Assembly (NCBI GenBank): GCA_034509425.1
Contig: JAVTVJ010001144.1
Span: 673,489-737,488 of the forward strand
Direction: 5' to 3'
From: Eopsaltria australis
Taxonomy: Eukaryota > Chordata > Aves > Passeriformes > Petroicidae
DNA length: 64,000 nucleotides
Shown here: positions 48,861-62,423 of the stretch, in pieces
How the letters are laid out: each line of letters begins with the position of its first letter
Numbering within the stretch: the stretch's first letter is position 1
Notes under the pieces: generated by a model
Told to the model about the DNA's origin: nothing
Databases searched by the model: none
What the model saw: only the letters and a program-made list of their open reading frames with translations
Made by a program: the position numbers and the translations under genes

Positions 48861-51800
48861 CTGTTTTCCCAGAGACAGGTCCAGGTTTTTGTTTTAAGCC
48901 TGCCACTTCTTAAGCCTCCTGCCTGTAAATATAATGCGAAAATATTTAATCTCCCTTGAGTTTGAAATTCAACTGGATCAAGATACTAGACTTTCTTACA
49001 CATAAACATTTCATGTGGTCTTTGTAAAGCTCTCACAAGGAGGAGGTAGTATTTTCATCTAAACAAAGCATTTTTCTGAAAAAAAAAGGAACCACAAACT
49101 CACATCAGAGTTTCTAACCAAGTTCAGACCTCCACATTTAGGCCTATTGGTTACAAATATAAATAGCAACAGAGCCATGTTTACTGATTATTTTGTACTA
49201 GTGACAAAATATTGCACTGATAAAGTACCCTTCTGGGCCAATTGACCACTAGAGAAGGTTAAGGAGAACAAGTATTGTTCTTTGTTCTTAGGACAGAAGT
49301 ACTTCATTATTTGGTAATAAATAACCTGCTCAGAACTCAACCTAACTAATTTTCTTTCCTTTTCATACAATCATGGTTTCAGGCTACAGTTTTCTTTCAA
49401 ACCAGTAACAAACTTGAGTACTATCAGTACCTGCACTTTTAGTAACTGCACACTAATGTATATAATGGATGAGAAATATGCATCCTTAAATAACAGTGTA
49501 TAGACAGGTTAAAGTGTTTCTTTCCATAAATCCTTTGGGTACTGGAGCTTGCGTGCTCTCGTCTACATCTCTGGATGGAATGCTCCTACCCTCTTCAGTG
49601 GCTCTATCTGAACCATTTCATTATCTGTTCTTTAGCCTCTTCAAGCAGAACAGATAGATGTGATTTTCTGATAAAGACCTCCAGTATATTTTCCAAGGAC
49701 ATTGTGCCAAACTGCTCAGGAACTCAGCATCACATAGCAAGTACACATGTGACAAAACTTCAGTCTCTTTGAATATCCATTTATTCCTTGAAACTAACAT
49801 AGTAGGCTAAAACACTCTACAAAAAAATCCGTACTTTTTTAGGTCTGAGTGACAATCTAGATCATCACCCTAAAATTTTTGAATCATCAAAAGTTGCAAA
49901 GTGTTTCTTAGTTGTCTATTCTTTGTTTGTTGGTTAATGTCAAGTGAATCTGTTATTTCTTCTCTACAGGTACTAATGTTACCCTCTAAGCTGAGTCTTG
50001 CAGAATGATGAGAGGTGCACTGCTGCTCCAGATCCCCAGTTCCTGTATTTTATTGGCTATGACTCTTCTGACTCATATCTCCTTCAGACTGAGCTTTTTT
50101 CACTTTTTCTATCTGAAAGAGGGTATTGTCAGCATAAAATAGTGATCCAGGCTAGAGCTGTTAATAATATAGCAAAACATCTGCTGGTTGAATGAGAGGC
50201 GGCTCCGTATCTTTTAAAGAAATTGCTGATTCACGTTGTAAGCATGAAACTTCAGTGTTAATATTCCTGTAGATGCTTGCAGAACAGAGATTGTTGTCCA
50301 CTGCTCATTCATTACAAACCCCAGACTTCTGCTGAGGAAGAAGGTCAGATAACTAGAGGAACTGTTGTCTTTTCTTGTTTTATGAGATGGCAGAAGTAAA
50401 TGATAACTTTCTTGGTGTTGTATTTTGGGGAGGAGGCAGTTTAGTGGCTTTTTAAATAGATTTGACATTTCACAGGAGAAATAGGATTTTTTACAATTTG
50501 ATCAGTACTTCTAGATCAGAAAAATCTGGATCAGTTTTTCAAAAGAGGTTCTGAAACTTCTTTTTGTGTGTGTGTTTTGGTTTTTTTTAAGCCTTAAGTT
50601 AAAATCTTTTGTATATCCATGCCATCTTTTTTCTGCAGCTTTGGAAATCTCTCCTTTCTTGCCCTTAAAAGTTAGACAGAATGTTACTTTTGCTTTAGTT
50701 AAGACTGCTCTGGAAGTATGTTGTATGTATGTTGCAAGGGAAACAAGCATGTTTCCCTTGAATCAGTAGCTAAAAGCTGAAGAAAGATCTATCTGGTAGA
50801 AGTATTTACAGGACATTTTTCTTCTCGCAGCAATCTTTCTACAACTTAGCTGGAGTAGAAGGGTTTGCCAAAGAAAGGAGTTCTGATGAGCATCTTGAAA
50901 GTAAGTAGATAAAATTGGGTATATTGTGTGTACTTGCAAATCAAATTACCTCCCTGCATTTTTCACTTAATATCTTCTGTCAGCAACACATCACTACTTC
51001 TCTTGCTCACCTGAATTTTTTGGCATACGTCAGACCAGTGGACTACAGCTGTATCTTTCTGGATGGTGAACAGGTGAAAGAGTAGCTGATGAGGCTGAGC
51101 TTTGATACACTCAGTATATAAAAATTTTCATAATGGAGGCATTCAATAAACTAGATGTGGAAATGGAGAAGGAATAGCAAAGGAATCTGAGTGCACAGAC
51201 TAGATTTTCACATGCACATAAACTGTTTTACTGCATGCCTTTAAATAAAAAAATAATGCTAATACTATAATGTATATTTTTTCCAGTTGTTTCTGTGTCC
51301 CAGGAGATAAAACTAATTGAACCATCACTTTCTGTTTCTCTTAACACTTTTTTACCTGATAGATATATCAAAAGCCTTGAAAAACTATTGTTTCCATTCC
51401 TAGTTACTTTGATATTCTTTGTATTCTATCTAATACTCTTAGGGCTTTAGATTATCTGCACCATATGGATTTGACAAACTGCTGAACTTTTGATTAAATA
51501 AAAACAGAATGCTACAGCTTCTCTGGACAGCATAAAATATCCTGTTTGGGGGGGGAAAGAAAAAATCCCCTAAACAAGCAAGTGGCAATGTTTTGTGCAA
51601 CTGAAATCAATAATACATTCAGAATTGAGCTCAGATGGAACAGAAAGTTCTCTACACAGCATGTGAAAAATATTTGAACTTAAAAGATGAAAAATTTCCA
51701 GATATAAATAAATAGATGTGGCAAAAATAATATAGCGGAAGTAGTAAATGAAGCCTGATTTTGTATTTCATTGGAGAGTATGTTGAAACTGTTCATACTG

Positions 51801-52159
51801 AGAGAACTATTAGTGGCATTGTATTAATCAACATTAATTGATGGATAAATAGATCCAACAATTTGTGCTCTTTGAATAGGCAAAAAAGCAGTAATTTGGT
51901 TTCTTGATCAAGATGCAGTAAAATGTCATTTGCTGTGGAAAAATGTTATTTTAATGAAATATTTATATAGTCATTTTTATGGTGCAGATTTTGGCCCGAA
52001 ACACAGACACTTTAATTATCAGAATAGTTTAATGAATGTGTAAAATCATCTCAACATGTCTTTCTACTGTCTGTAAAGGGTATTTCCATCTATATCATAT
52101 ATGTGGGAAGTAAGATAAAAAAAATTTCACTATTTGCAACTGAATTCTTACAATTATAA
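48861..52159. other. AT-rich non-coding stretch, no gene seen
   Basis: Unique-looking DNA with one striking hairpin at 50735-50760. Short open frames of 60-84 codons have no recognisable motif. No repeat identified. Confidence 0.55.
50735..50760. repeat. Perfect 11-bp hairpin, 4-base loop
   Basis: CAAGGGAAACA (50735-50745) and TGTTTCCCTTG (50750-50760) are exact reverse complements around AGCA. It is preceded by a short TATGTTGTATGTATGTTG repeat. Confidence 0.88.
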
Positions 52160-52545
52160 CCAAAACTGTCCTGAACTGCTCCTCCCCAGTGTCTGCAGTT
52201 CCCTCCACTCTGGCTGTGGCCCAGGACCCCAAATCAGGTCCAAGGGTCCAGCAGCCCCTGCCTCAATCATGCCAAAGGGGGGCCCATCTCCAGGTCCCCA
52301 CATCCCTGTCCGACCTGGCCATGGGCTCCCCAAAGGCTGTCCTGCAAGACCTGTCCTGGCCTTGGTCCATCCCTGTCCCCAGGGAGGGGCTCGATACCCA
52401 GGGCTGCAGCTCCCCCAGAACCCCCCGGCTGCTCTGGCCCTGACAGCTGAGCCCTGGCCTCACCCACAGGGGAGCCCCCAGTGCTCAGGGAGCCACTGGC
52501 CTTCACATTGCCCTGCCAGGACCCCAGAATCTCACCACATGCAGG
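52160..52545. other. Isolated GC-rich, C-skewed island of unknown origin
   Basis: About 385 bp far richer in G+C than the surrounding desert, with a strong excess of C over G on the plus strand and only a few CpG dinucleotides, so it does not look like a promoter CpG island. Recurrent short words (CAGGTCC, CCCTGTCC, CCATCCCTGTCCCCAGGG, CCCAGG) suggest a degenerate minisatellite or a GC-rich retroelement piece. Open frames exist on both strands (177 codons at 52134-52667 and 84 at 52189-52443 on +; 66 and 79 on -), as expected where stop codons are rare. I recognise no protein in them. It matches nothing else in the window. Confidence 0.5.
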
Positions 52546-53720
52546 TCAACTCACCATTATTTTTGCCAGCTTCAGTATTCTCTCCTCTCACTTCAGTAAT
52601 TCCTCACATCAGATATACACTTGTGTTTCACCTCTCACACCACCTAATTCTCACTCAAACCAACTGAACTGTACACCTGAAGCTTTTGGAAGCAAATGAC
52701 AAAGAAATGAAAATAAATGTCTTCTTGTCAAATGAGATTCACCATGCCACATGTTAAGTCTATATTTCTTAAGGCAATGCATCTAATTGCTGAACAGTCA
52801 GTAAAACATTATTTAAGAATTGTCCTAAGTAATTAAATTAGGCTACTCTGGTTTGCTTAAACACACATTAATCTTTCATAGTGACATCAAATTTGCAAAC
52901 ACCTTAGGGAAAAATTCTGCAGTAAATCATTTATAAATGTAATAAACGTTTAACCTGTAAGATAATAGATGAGGTAGAATACTTCAAAGCAGTTCTAGTT
53001 TACTTTTTTCCTTGATTAAAAAAAAAAGTGAATCAGAGTTTCTTAGTAATTTCATTGTATCATTCAAGCACATAGTATACAGTGTTGTATTTATTTGATT
53101 GACTGGAAAAGTCACAACTTGTATATGTTTTAAACTTACAAAGTTTTTTAAAAGTTCATATTTTAAAAGTTAAAATTCTCCTTGTGTTGTATCCAGTAAA
53201 ATGTATAGAAGCTGCCTTGTTTTCCCACTCCAATTTAAAACTACAAGTGTAAGAAACTATTATGATCAGAATAATTATTATTAGAAATAGTATCTTGATT
53301 CTAAGCTATAATGCAAGAAATAATACTTTTTAGTGCCATGGCCTAAGACTAAACTTAAGATATGATCAGAACTGGAAGGTAATTTAGCAATATTGTTTCT
53401 AATGCTTGTGCTCAGGCCATGTTAACTTTGTGTGCAGTTTCCTCAGTGCAAGGCAGGTGGTGGCATTACAAAGTTGCCCAGCAAGTCTCTGCCATGCCTG
53501 TTGAAACTTGGCACAGTGGCTGTACAGTGTGTGTCTTTTCCTCCAGGCAGCTGAACTATGGCCCTTCATAGAGGAATCAGTAGCAGCTGTGGCTGCTCCC
53601 TCAGCTGGTATTCATCATCTCTCTGAATCAGGCACTCTGTGAGCAAGAGCATTGAAGTGTACCAGAAACTGAACATATTAGGATGAGGTGAGTGGGAAAT
53701 ACATGATATAGAAAGAGCTG
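52546..53720. other. AT-rich non-coding stretch, no gene seen
   Basis: No gene or repeat recognised. The part from about 53,410 to 53,700 is somewhat GC-richer and directly precedes a CR1 fragment, but I could not align it with CR1. Confidence 0.5.
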
Positions 53721-53772
53721 TAAAAATAATCTAGTTCCAATCCCCTCTGCCATGGGTAGGGACACTGTGGGC
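53721..53772 (-). mobile_element. Very short CR1 LINE 3' fragment, - strand
   Basis: The plus strand reads AATAATCTAGTTCCAATCCC then CTGCCATGGGTAGGGACACT, the reverse complement of the CR1 3' UTR block AGTGTCCCTGCCCATGGCAG...GGAACTAGATGAT. Only about 50 bp is recognisable and the octamer tail is missing. Confidence 0.75.
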
Positions 53773-54496
53773 ATGACCATAAGCTGAAATCATGCTCACA
53801 GTTTTCATGCATTTGGTTTTCTGCAAGGACCCCAATGGAAATCCCTTTTCATACGCAAGTGAGAACTTCATATGAATTCATCTATTTTTGTTTCTATAAT
53901 TCAAACACATTGTATGTAATTCCTGTTTTGTATCACTCATTGGTGGAAGTGATTGTGTGAAAAAGTGAGCCTCCAAATGGCTATGTCTGCATCCTAACTG
54001 AAGAACAGATGTGTGCTACAACTTCATATTTTTGTTTCTCGGGGGATACTGCATATACTATGTGACCAGCCCACACCACATTACATGATTTTTTTTTTTT
54101 TTAATTTTTATTTTTTTCCCATTAAATACCAGGCTGCAAACAGGGCACAAACGTGTTCTGGTGATGGGAAGAGCTTTTTAGTCTCTGACTATGACTACAG
54201 TAGCAGTAGTAGCTTGGACAAGCAGAAGTAGATTTGTAGCACAAATGCTGGTGCTGAGAAACTGATGTCCAAATTGTAGCTGTCTACTATAAAGTGTAAA
54301 ATCTGACATGCTTTCTACATGCTTTTCAAACATTTAATTTGATTTTATTTTTTTCAACTTCAAACTAGTTCTAGACTGGTGACATTAAATGGCAATAAAT
54401 ACTCTCCTCAAATACTTTCTGGCTTATCCTGAAGTGAACCACAGCCTAGTAAATTGTTTTAGAATGGGTAAAATTATCTTCTGTATGTAAAAAACT

Positions 54497-54527
54497 TTTT
54501 TGTAGACATTAAAGAAGTCTACAAAAA
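54497..54527. repeat. Perfect 11-bp hairpin, 9-base loop
   Basis: TTTTTGTAGAC (54497-54507) and GTCTACAAAAA (54517-54527) are exact reverse complements. Confidence 0.85.
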
Positions 54528-57500
54528 TGACAGCTCAAAGAAGATAGCGTGAGCCCGAATTCCAGTAACAACTTGCAAGAAACAGCCTGGTGAAATGTAA
54601 GTTCTCACTGTTTTTTGGTGATTTTATTCTCAGGGTTATAGTATTTTAAAAAATAGCAAACAAATAACCAGTCTGTGGTTTGTAAACAATGTCTACAATT
54701 TCTCATTTGGGAAGAGATCATACCCTTCTGAACTTTGACGAGAATGGATGAAGACAGTCATATTAGTAAAGGTGATCATCTGGTGTGCTAGAAATGTTTA
54801 AATGTCTTTTATTTAGTAAGTAGTTTCACAAGCAACAGGACTAAACTGATCTCATGAGTGAAGGGCTATTATTAAACACACAAAGAAGTGTTTTGGGGCT
54901 TCAGATGAGATGGAAATTGTGTCAGGTTATATTCAAAGTCAATAAAAACCAGTAACGCTTAAGAAAATGGTACAAAGTAAGCCTTTGTCAAAGAAGAATT
55001 CCTGGGGCTTAGTTTTCCACTTATTATAATGTATAGGAGACTCTGATGCAGTAGTTCATTTCCTATTGAAACGAGTTTCTCATTTTAGATGCCTGTTTAT
55101 GTCATAGCAGGATCACAATGCTAGATTTCTGCAGGACTTCTCAAACCAGGTTATTGCACCCATGCTTAAGAATTCAATGATTACTCTTTTCCTCCTCCTT
55201 CTGACAAAAACTTTATCAGAATGTTTCAGCATTTTTTCCGTCTGACCAGTTCTATTTATCATGTTCATGTCAATGTTAAACTTGCTGATGAAAAATCCAA
55301 TTTTAAGTAGCTTGAAGTTTTCTGAAAAGGTCTGTCCTTAACATGTAACATAAGAGAAGCTTTGCTATCTGTATTCCTTCCCATTAGAAAACAAAACCTG
55401 TTTCAGGGACTGGGAGACTTCAACATTACTCATAGGAATATCTACTCACATGTCCAGTGGGAAGCTATAGTGAGATATTCTCCAAAGTTCTGCAAGATCT
55501 ACAGCATGCAAAGAACTTGCAAGAAAAGGAACTTATTTCCAGGGGGTCAGACTGCACCACAAGGGAAGACTAAGAAATATCCTGTATTGGGAACTATCTT
55601 TTGGATGCATATAGAATTTTCAGTAGGATGCTCATGAGGTTCTTATTGGTAGTGATTGTACGTGACTGTATTTTAGGTGTTTTACTAAACATTGGCCCTT
55701 TCACCGGGCATAAAAATTCAGAGCAAACACAAGAATCACACACTTTCTTTTTATATTAATTTCTAGATTATGTTGGCTGTATTAAAGTCAATAATAGAAC
55801 TCCTAGGGTTTTAGCATTACCTAATCTGAGTATTTTACTTTCCTATGAATTTTGCTTGACCACAGAAGCCAATAAAAGACTCTGCTTTTTTTATGTTAGA
55901 AGCCATAAGAAAATTTGTTTGTCCAGTTAGAGAGAAAATGTTAATTTTCATAAATTTAACACAATGTTCATAATTTGATGAAACAACACTTTCACTACCA
56001 TAATAATGGATTTTAGAGAATTTTATCATCATAAGCTTAATGATATAAGGGAGAGGAAAGCCATTTTCTTCAGCATGGGTCCCACATGGTCTTGCACTTA
56101 CACACAGTACACTTATATGTCTCAGATGAGGATTTGATAATAATTGTGACAGACGGACAATGGCCTGGTAATAAGTGACTATTTCATAGCCAAAGTACAT
56201 AAGGGAAATTTCTTTCAACTTTAGGAAAAAAATATCATCCCAGCCAGATGGTTTAACTTCAAGAGAAATTAGTGGACAGGACCATAATGAATGAATGTTT
56301 TCTAAGTTACTTTCCCTGAGAACTCAGCTGTTCAACTATCTTCTCTAATATGTTGAGATTTAATAATCAGGCTGAGTAGCTCTGGAGCATGTTTGAGTCT
56401 CTTCTTTTGCCTTTGTCTGTCTTCCACTTGCTCCAAAAGTGTAGTAAAACAAACTATGTCTACACCTTGGTTACAATATCAATAAAACTCTCTAGCTGAT
56501 CTAGAAGCATTAGTTTATAGGCAATGTAGATCTAGTTACTTTTAGCAAACTTTATGTGAGGCGTGAATTTTTTCTCTCCCTAATCTTACAGAATAAATTT
56601 TTGGTTTGCTGTATTAAACTGTTCATCCCTGAGGAAAAAGTTTGGGGAAAAGGCCAGAAGTTTTAACGGTGCATTAATCTGTTAGCTTTGGGATATGGTT
56701 CACTTCATGTGAGAGTTCAGATCCTCAGAGCCTTTTGAGTTACTGCTAACAAAAAGTAAATTATTATGGTATCACCTGTACTGCAATGCTATTAAACCTT
56801 TTTGACAAGGCATCTGAGGGATTTTATAGTACTGCTGTGAAGGTCAAGACTCTCTCTCCTTATGAATAACCATCTTGTAACAGTTAAAGGGACAGAGCTT
56901 GTACTTCTCTGGAAGAGGCTATAGCAAAACTATGACTGAACACACGTGGGTCTCATCATGATTTCAAATGTATCTGCCTTCAGACAACCTCTTTGTTACT
57001 CTTCTGTGATCTACATGAGCTCTGTTCTGATGTCCTGCAAGTTAAAAGCATCACAAGTTGTATGGGGTTTAAACATGGTCTTCTTGCAAATCTTCCCCAT
57101 CAGAGAGGCAACACAAGTATCAATATTATTGTTGCTCTTTTGGACACTGGTTATGAATATTGGAGCCTGACAAGTTAAAAGGGAGGTGAGAAGACGAAGT
57201 TGAAATGCACTGAACTGTGCAGAGTGAGGCACAGCACTGGTATTGATATAGAGGATGCAGCAATGCAGTAATATTACCACCTAATAATTGGTGTCACAGG
57301 CATCTAAATTTACAGCATTATAATGACACAGGTGTATTAGCTATTATCAGTGCCATGATGAGATACACATATTTGAAACTGTTAATTTAATCTCTTGGGA
57401 TTCTGTTTTATTTGTTCTAGTTCAATTTTTGCCCTTTTAGTAGTTAGCTCTCCAGCTATATTACTTGCAATTAGCTGGCAAAATCTTGTCTTTCTGACAA

Positions 57501-60500
57501 TTAGATTGTATCATTTTGTTTGCTTATGATAGGGGACAAGGGATCTACAAGAAGCACGGGCAGCTTCATGAGCATATCACTGCTACATTTTTTGTTAGAG
57601 ACATTTCACTTCTCACCCTTGTATTCAGCAAGATATTTGCACTAACAACTAGATACCCTTTTTGGGGCAGTGTGTATGCTTGCAATCTTGAAATTGCCCC
57701 TTGTTCTCTCTGACATTCCATTTAGTCTATGCATGAGCTTCCCCACTAGCTCCCCAAAAAGCTGTGCAAAATTGCCCTCACTATCATATATATAATAGGA
57801 CATTACAGGGCTGATCCTAGTGTTCTTTCTGGGGAATTGTAGCTTAACTTCAAAGACTCTTTTGTTGTGCACCTGGTAGATCAACAGTAGCAAAACAGCA
57901 AAGCAATCTTTCTACTGCAAAATGCCACCCAACAAAAGCTGAACAAATACCAATATTTTGACATTTAAAGTTTTTGTGTGGGCTTTTTTTCTTTCTAATC
58001 TATTTTAGCATTTTCATTTTGTTGCTGAAATTGGACACATAGATAATTATAGGTCTTGGTAACTCATTAACAGCTCTGCCTTTAAATCAAAACATTTAAA
58101 TAATGAGTTGGTCTAATTTGATTTCCCTGTTGACTGTCAACAATTGCTTTTCTTCCCTCTCTTAATGAATGATTCTGTTCTTTAATTGGGAAACTAGTTC
58201 CTGGGCTAGTCCAAGAGTTAGATCTTTCATGATTGTCATTTTTAGATTTATTATAACTTTTTATTTTATCATATCTTAATTCCACAGTAAGGTTTAGGGA
58301 ACAGAATTTTTTATCTATACTTACCATATTTCCATGGATATGTGTTCCATATGATTACTGTGAAATAGAGATAGGAAGACCTATAAAAACCTTTTAGAAC
58401 TGTATCTGAGGTGAAACATGATTGGATTGCAATGTATATGAGGTCAGTGCAACAATTATCAATATTTATTTAAACTGATATATAAAATGTATTTTTGCAA
58501 ATATTGTACATTTAAGCTCATTTCTGAATTCTCTCAAGACCTCTTTTTAAAATATGACATCCTTTCATACTTTTTAGTGAGGTGAGCAAAAGATGTAGTG
58601 ACAGCTTATCAGCTCTGCATGTTCAGATATTTCAGAATGTCATGGTAAAAGTATTTTGAGTTTACCTGTTCTGGCTGAGGCTGCCAGAAACACAGACCAT
58701 GCTCCAGTAAATCTTGCTGCCAGAGATATTATGGTTCCCCATTGTCTGGCCTGCCTCACTTCTGAAAATTATTACCTTCATTACAGAAGGGGCAAAAGAT
58801 TGTTCCTGAGCCATTTCAAGTGGTCTTTTCAGTGTCTAAACTGAAGGCACAGATGTTTGTGAGGTTTAGCCGCAGGTAAGGTACAATTACACTTCTGCTG
58901 CCTTTGCTGTAAGAGCTGCTACCAGTGACGTATGGTCAAGCTACAGCCATAGCAGGGTGTCTTGGTGCTTGTCTATCACCTCCAGTAGAACTCAGTAGTT
59001 CTTCCAAGATGTCACAGCTATGGGTAAAAAAAGTATATGCTCTACTTAATGCAACTATACCTTCAAAACTCATGATGCCAGTGCAGCTTCACTGAACACA
59101 GAACGCTTCCGTTGCCTTAACTGTTTGCATTTACAGAAAGATGATGTAGCTGAGCTGGCAGGACAACTGGGAGTACATATTTCCTCTCCACTAGAAGAAA
59201 CTGTTGAGAGACCTATCTTACAGTCTCCAGAGAAGTATACTTTCAAGAGGCTGTGGTATATTTTTCTGGCTTTAGGTATCAGAAAAAACTAGAAACTAGT
59301 ATCAGAAATGGGATCAATATGAAAGTAAAAGTAAAAAAATAAAGAGTAAAAGTCCTTTTAGTATTATTTGATAGCAATATACTCGTGAGAGAAATCATAG
59401 CAACAAGGAGGAAAATAGAAAAAAACCTGTAGTCTCTCTCACCTGTTTAGCAGAACCATGGTTTTGAGAACTTTTTCTGCAGATGAAATGACTCATTGAA
59501 GGCACCCAATAATGATGTCTATTATCACAGTATCTGTTTCTCTATCTGTTTCTCACAGTTACCTTCTGCCCATATGAGTTAACAAGTTGATATTTAAATT
59601 ATCTCCTCTCCTAGAAAAAAGAATAGAAGGAGAAGAAAAGTAAATGTGGGGAGTAAGGGAGTGCACAAAGCCCTAAGTTGGGATATGGAGAAATGCATGA
59701 TACAGATCCCTGAAAATAAGGGCCAAAAAATCATGATCCGGTGTTTTGTAACAAGAAGAACTCCAAAGACTTTACAAAACCCCACCAACCAAAAAATTGA
59801 AATATCTGTAATACAAGGGTGGGGAAGAGATTTCAGGAAAATATTTGTTTTGCAACCAAATAAAAGGGAAAGTAAGAGAAAAAAATTTGTTTTGAACTGC
59901 CTTTGGATTTTCTTAGACCTGGAGACAGGTTTTAAAAAGTCAGCAAAAGTTTCACACAAATTTTTCTTAATGAAACACTAGAAACATGTTTTTCAATTTT
60001 CTACCAGTGCCAAATAGAACTCTAAGTGATAGGTCTAGGCTTCTCTGGCTCATGCAGAAGAAATGCAGTGATAGTTTTATGCCCATTATACCCACTGTCT
60101 TTCAAGGGTTATGTCAGGCTGTGAAACTTGGAGTGGTCCCTGTGGAACTGCCAATTTTGTGATCATCAGGCCTACCTGCAGCATATATGAGACTGGACAA
60201 GCAAAACCTGTATGAGTTAGAGATAGAATCATTTAGCTAGCTTCCTCTGCTCTTTCTCTCTGGTTCTTCATCAACTACAGCTCTGTTGAATTTGGTATAC
60301 AGCTTTAATTGTCATGGCTAATACAACTGAAAAATGTCTCACAGTATCATATCCCATAAAACAGTTTGCTGTATCACCACAGAGTACTTTATCTTTCTGC
60401 ACCATTCCAGGAAACTTTGGAGGGTGTTTAAATATATGCTAAAATACTCCCCTCAGAGAGAGTAGAAGCTTTTGTTTACATTTCTTAATTCTTAGTTCTT

Positions 60501-61751
60501 TTGACGGGAGGGAAGGTTTATTTTTCAGTAACAGCTACTGTAAACCCTTTTGAGACATCAATGCTTTAATAAGCAAGGGTTCTAATAGGATCTCATGAAT
60601 AAAGCATTTTGCACTCTTTCCCATGACATATTGCAAAAGTATATCTGCTGCAGCTTTTGCAGAATTCCCTTCTTATAAGTTAGATAAGCAAAATCATTCC
60701 AAATGTTACAGGCACATTAAATTCACAGCACTATTTCTTTGAAAAATTATGAAGTCTAAATTAATTTTACATTTCATTAGCTTTATTAATACCTGAAGGT
60801 GCAGTGATATAAACTTGACCAGTAGGACTGGGCACATACAAGCTGGTGCAGAATTGTTTCAAAATGTTCAGTGCTCAAGCTAAAAAGGCAGTTATCAAAA
60901 GCAAAAACATGGACAATGGAAATGGTCAGAGTACTTTTATTGTTCCAACAGTCTAGTGTAAATCTTTTCCTGAAAATTCTGTGTGCAAATACTGAATCAG
61001 ACTCAGGCTTGCCTGGTTTGTACTTTGAGTTCTAAATTCTTATAGAAGAGCCTGGAGAAAATAATTCTCTCTTACACTTATTTGTGTGTAAGATCAAATG
61101 AAAGTCAAAAAGGAGGACCTGTGTTCAATAGCATCTTCTGCTTCGCAAAGGTGAGCAACTGTTTCACATGAAAAATAAGAGTAAATAGTGCTGCCCAGGT
61201 AATCTGACTTCTGTGCACAAAGCACAATGCCTGTGACTTTTAAATGAGCAAACTTTTCCCATAGAGGAAAAAAAAAAAAGGGAGCTAGAGATATAGAAAG
61301 ACAAGGATACTGTCATGTCCAGAATTCCAGCATCCCATCTAAGGAAGGGAAAAACTTGGAGAAGGATGCTTTTTAAAAGTAGAAAAGGAGTGAGAGAAAC
61401 AAAATTTTTTTTAAAAAGAAAGAATGATTTGTTCTCTGCTAGGACTAGCAGACAAATGCTTTTCTGGTATTAGACTGAGCTTTATAATTCTTAACTTCTA
61501 ATGTTTTTCTTCATTTAGGGATAATTATAAGGCTGAAAATTAAACATTTTTCATTTTCACCCCCAAAAGAAATCATTATTACCTTTGAGCTCTTTGAGTT
61601 CTTTTGTAGGCATGAAAGCACCAGTGACAAAATGCTTGTCCTTCTACAAGTGGCACAGGAAGGAGTTTATAGTTCACATAGTGGTTGTAATTTTATAGTT
61701 ACTTTTACTAATTTTTCATGTTAGAGACACAATGGAACTGCTAAAAGAAAA

Positions 61752-61769
61752 GGGGGGGGGGGGGGGGGG
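61752..61769. repeat. Poly-G tract (G18)
   Basis: Eighteen consecutive G residues. A run this long could form G-quadruplexes and is a frequent source of length error in sequencing, so the exact count is uncertain. Confidence 0.9.
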
Positions 61770-62423
61770 TGAAAGCAGGACAAGACAGGAGAGAGAACTT
61801 GTTCAAGATGTGGATAACCTGCCTTAGTTCCAAGAGGTAGAGAGTTTTAAATGTTGAGATGGTTAAAATTGAATGGACCTATAAATATTTATGCAACCCA
61901 AACTCATGTAAAGATAATTTTTTATGTCTGATGAGTTCCAAAACTATCAAAATGAGAGAGGACTTTCAGAGACTAGCCAGCTAAGAAATAAATATAGTCT
62001 CGTAAATTAATATATTGAGATTTCAACTTAAAATCATGCTTATTTTCCCCTTCCAGAAGTGGCTGTTTTCTGCTCTGTGTGAGGTTCTGAAGTTTTCTGC
62101 CTGTTACTTTTTTTCCTGTCTCAATCAGACCAGTTGTCCTATGTATATAATTAAGAAAGTATCAGTTAGACTGAATACAGACCACTGAAATGCAGCTTTA
62201 GCTCGCCTCTGTAGCTATCGAGACAGGAGCAGGAGTCTTGGCACCTGGGAAAGTAAAATAAAATGGGGATGTCACGATGAAAGAGGGAAAGGTTGGTATG
62301 TGAGGCAGCAGGTTTCAGTAGGTCTGTTTTTTGACATACTAATACCTTACAGAGGCCATGACCTTTCTCTTATTTAATGAAGAGTAATATTGCTACTTTC
62401 CTGTTAGGTACATGCATTGTGAT

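Noticed and set aside
52134..52667. 177-codon Pro-rich frame over the GC-rich island
   Set aside because: Frames are open on both strands because stop codons are rare there; the Pro/Ser/Gly-rich translation follows the C-rich repeats.
59594..59981. Overlapping 121- and 111-codon frames on opposite strands
   Set aside because: Mutually antisense frames without domains, in ordinary AT-rich sequence; chance is the simplest reading.
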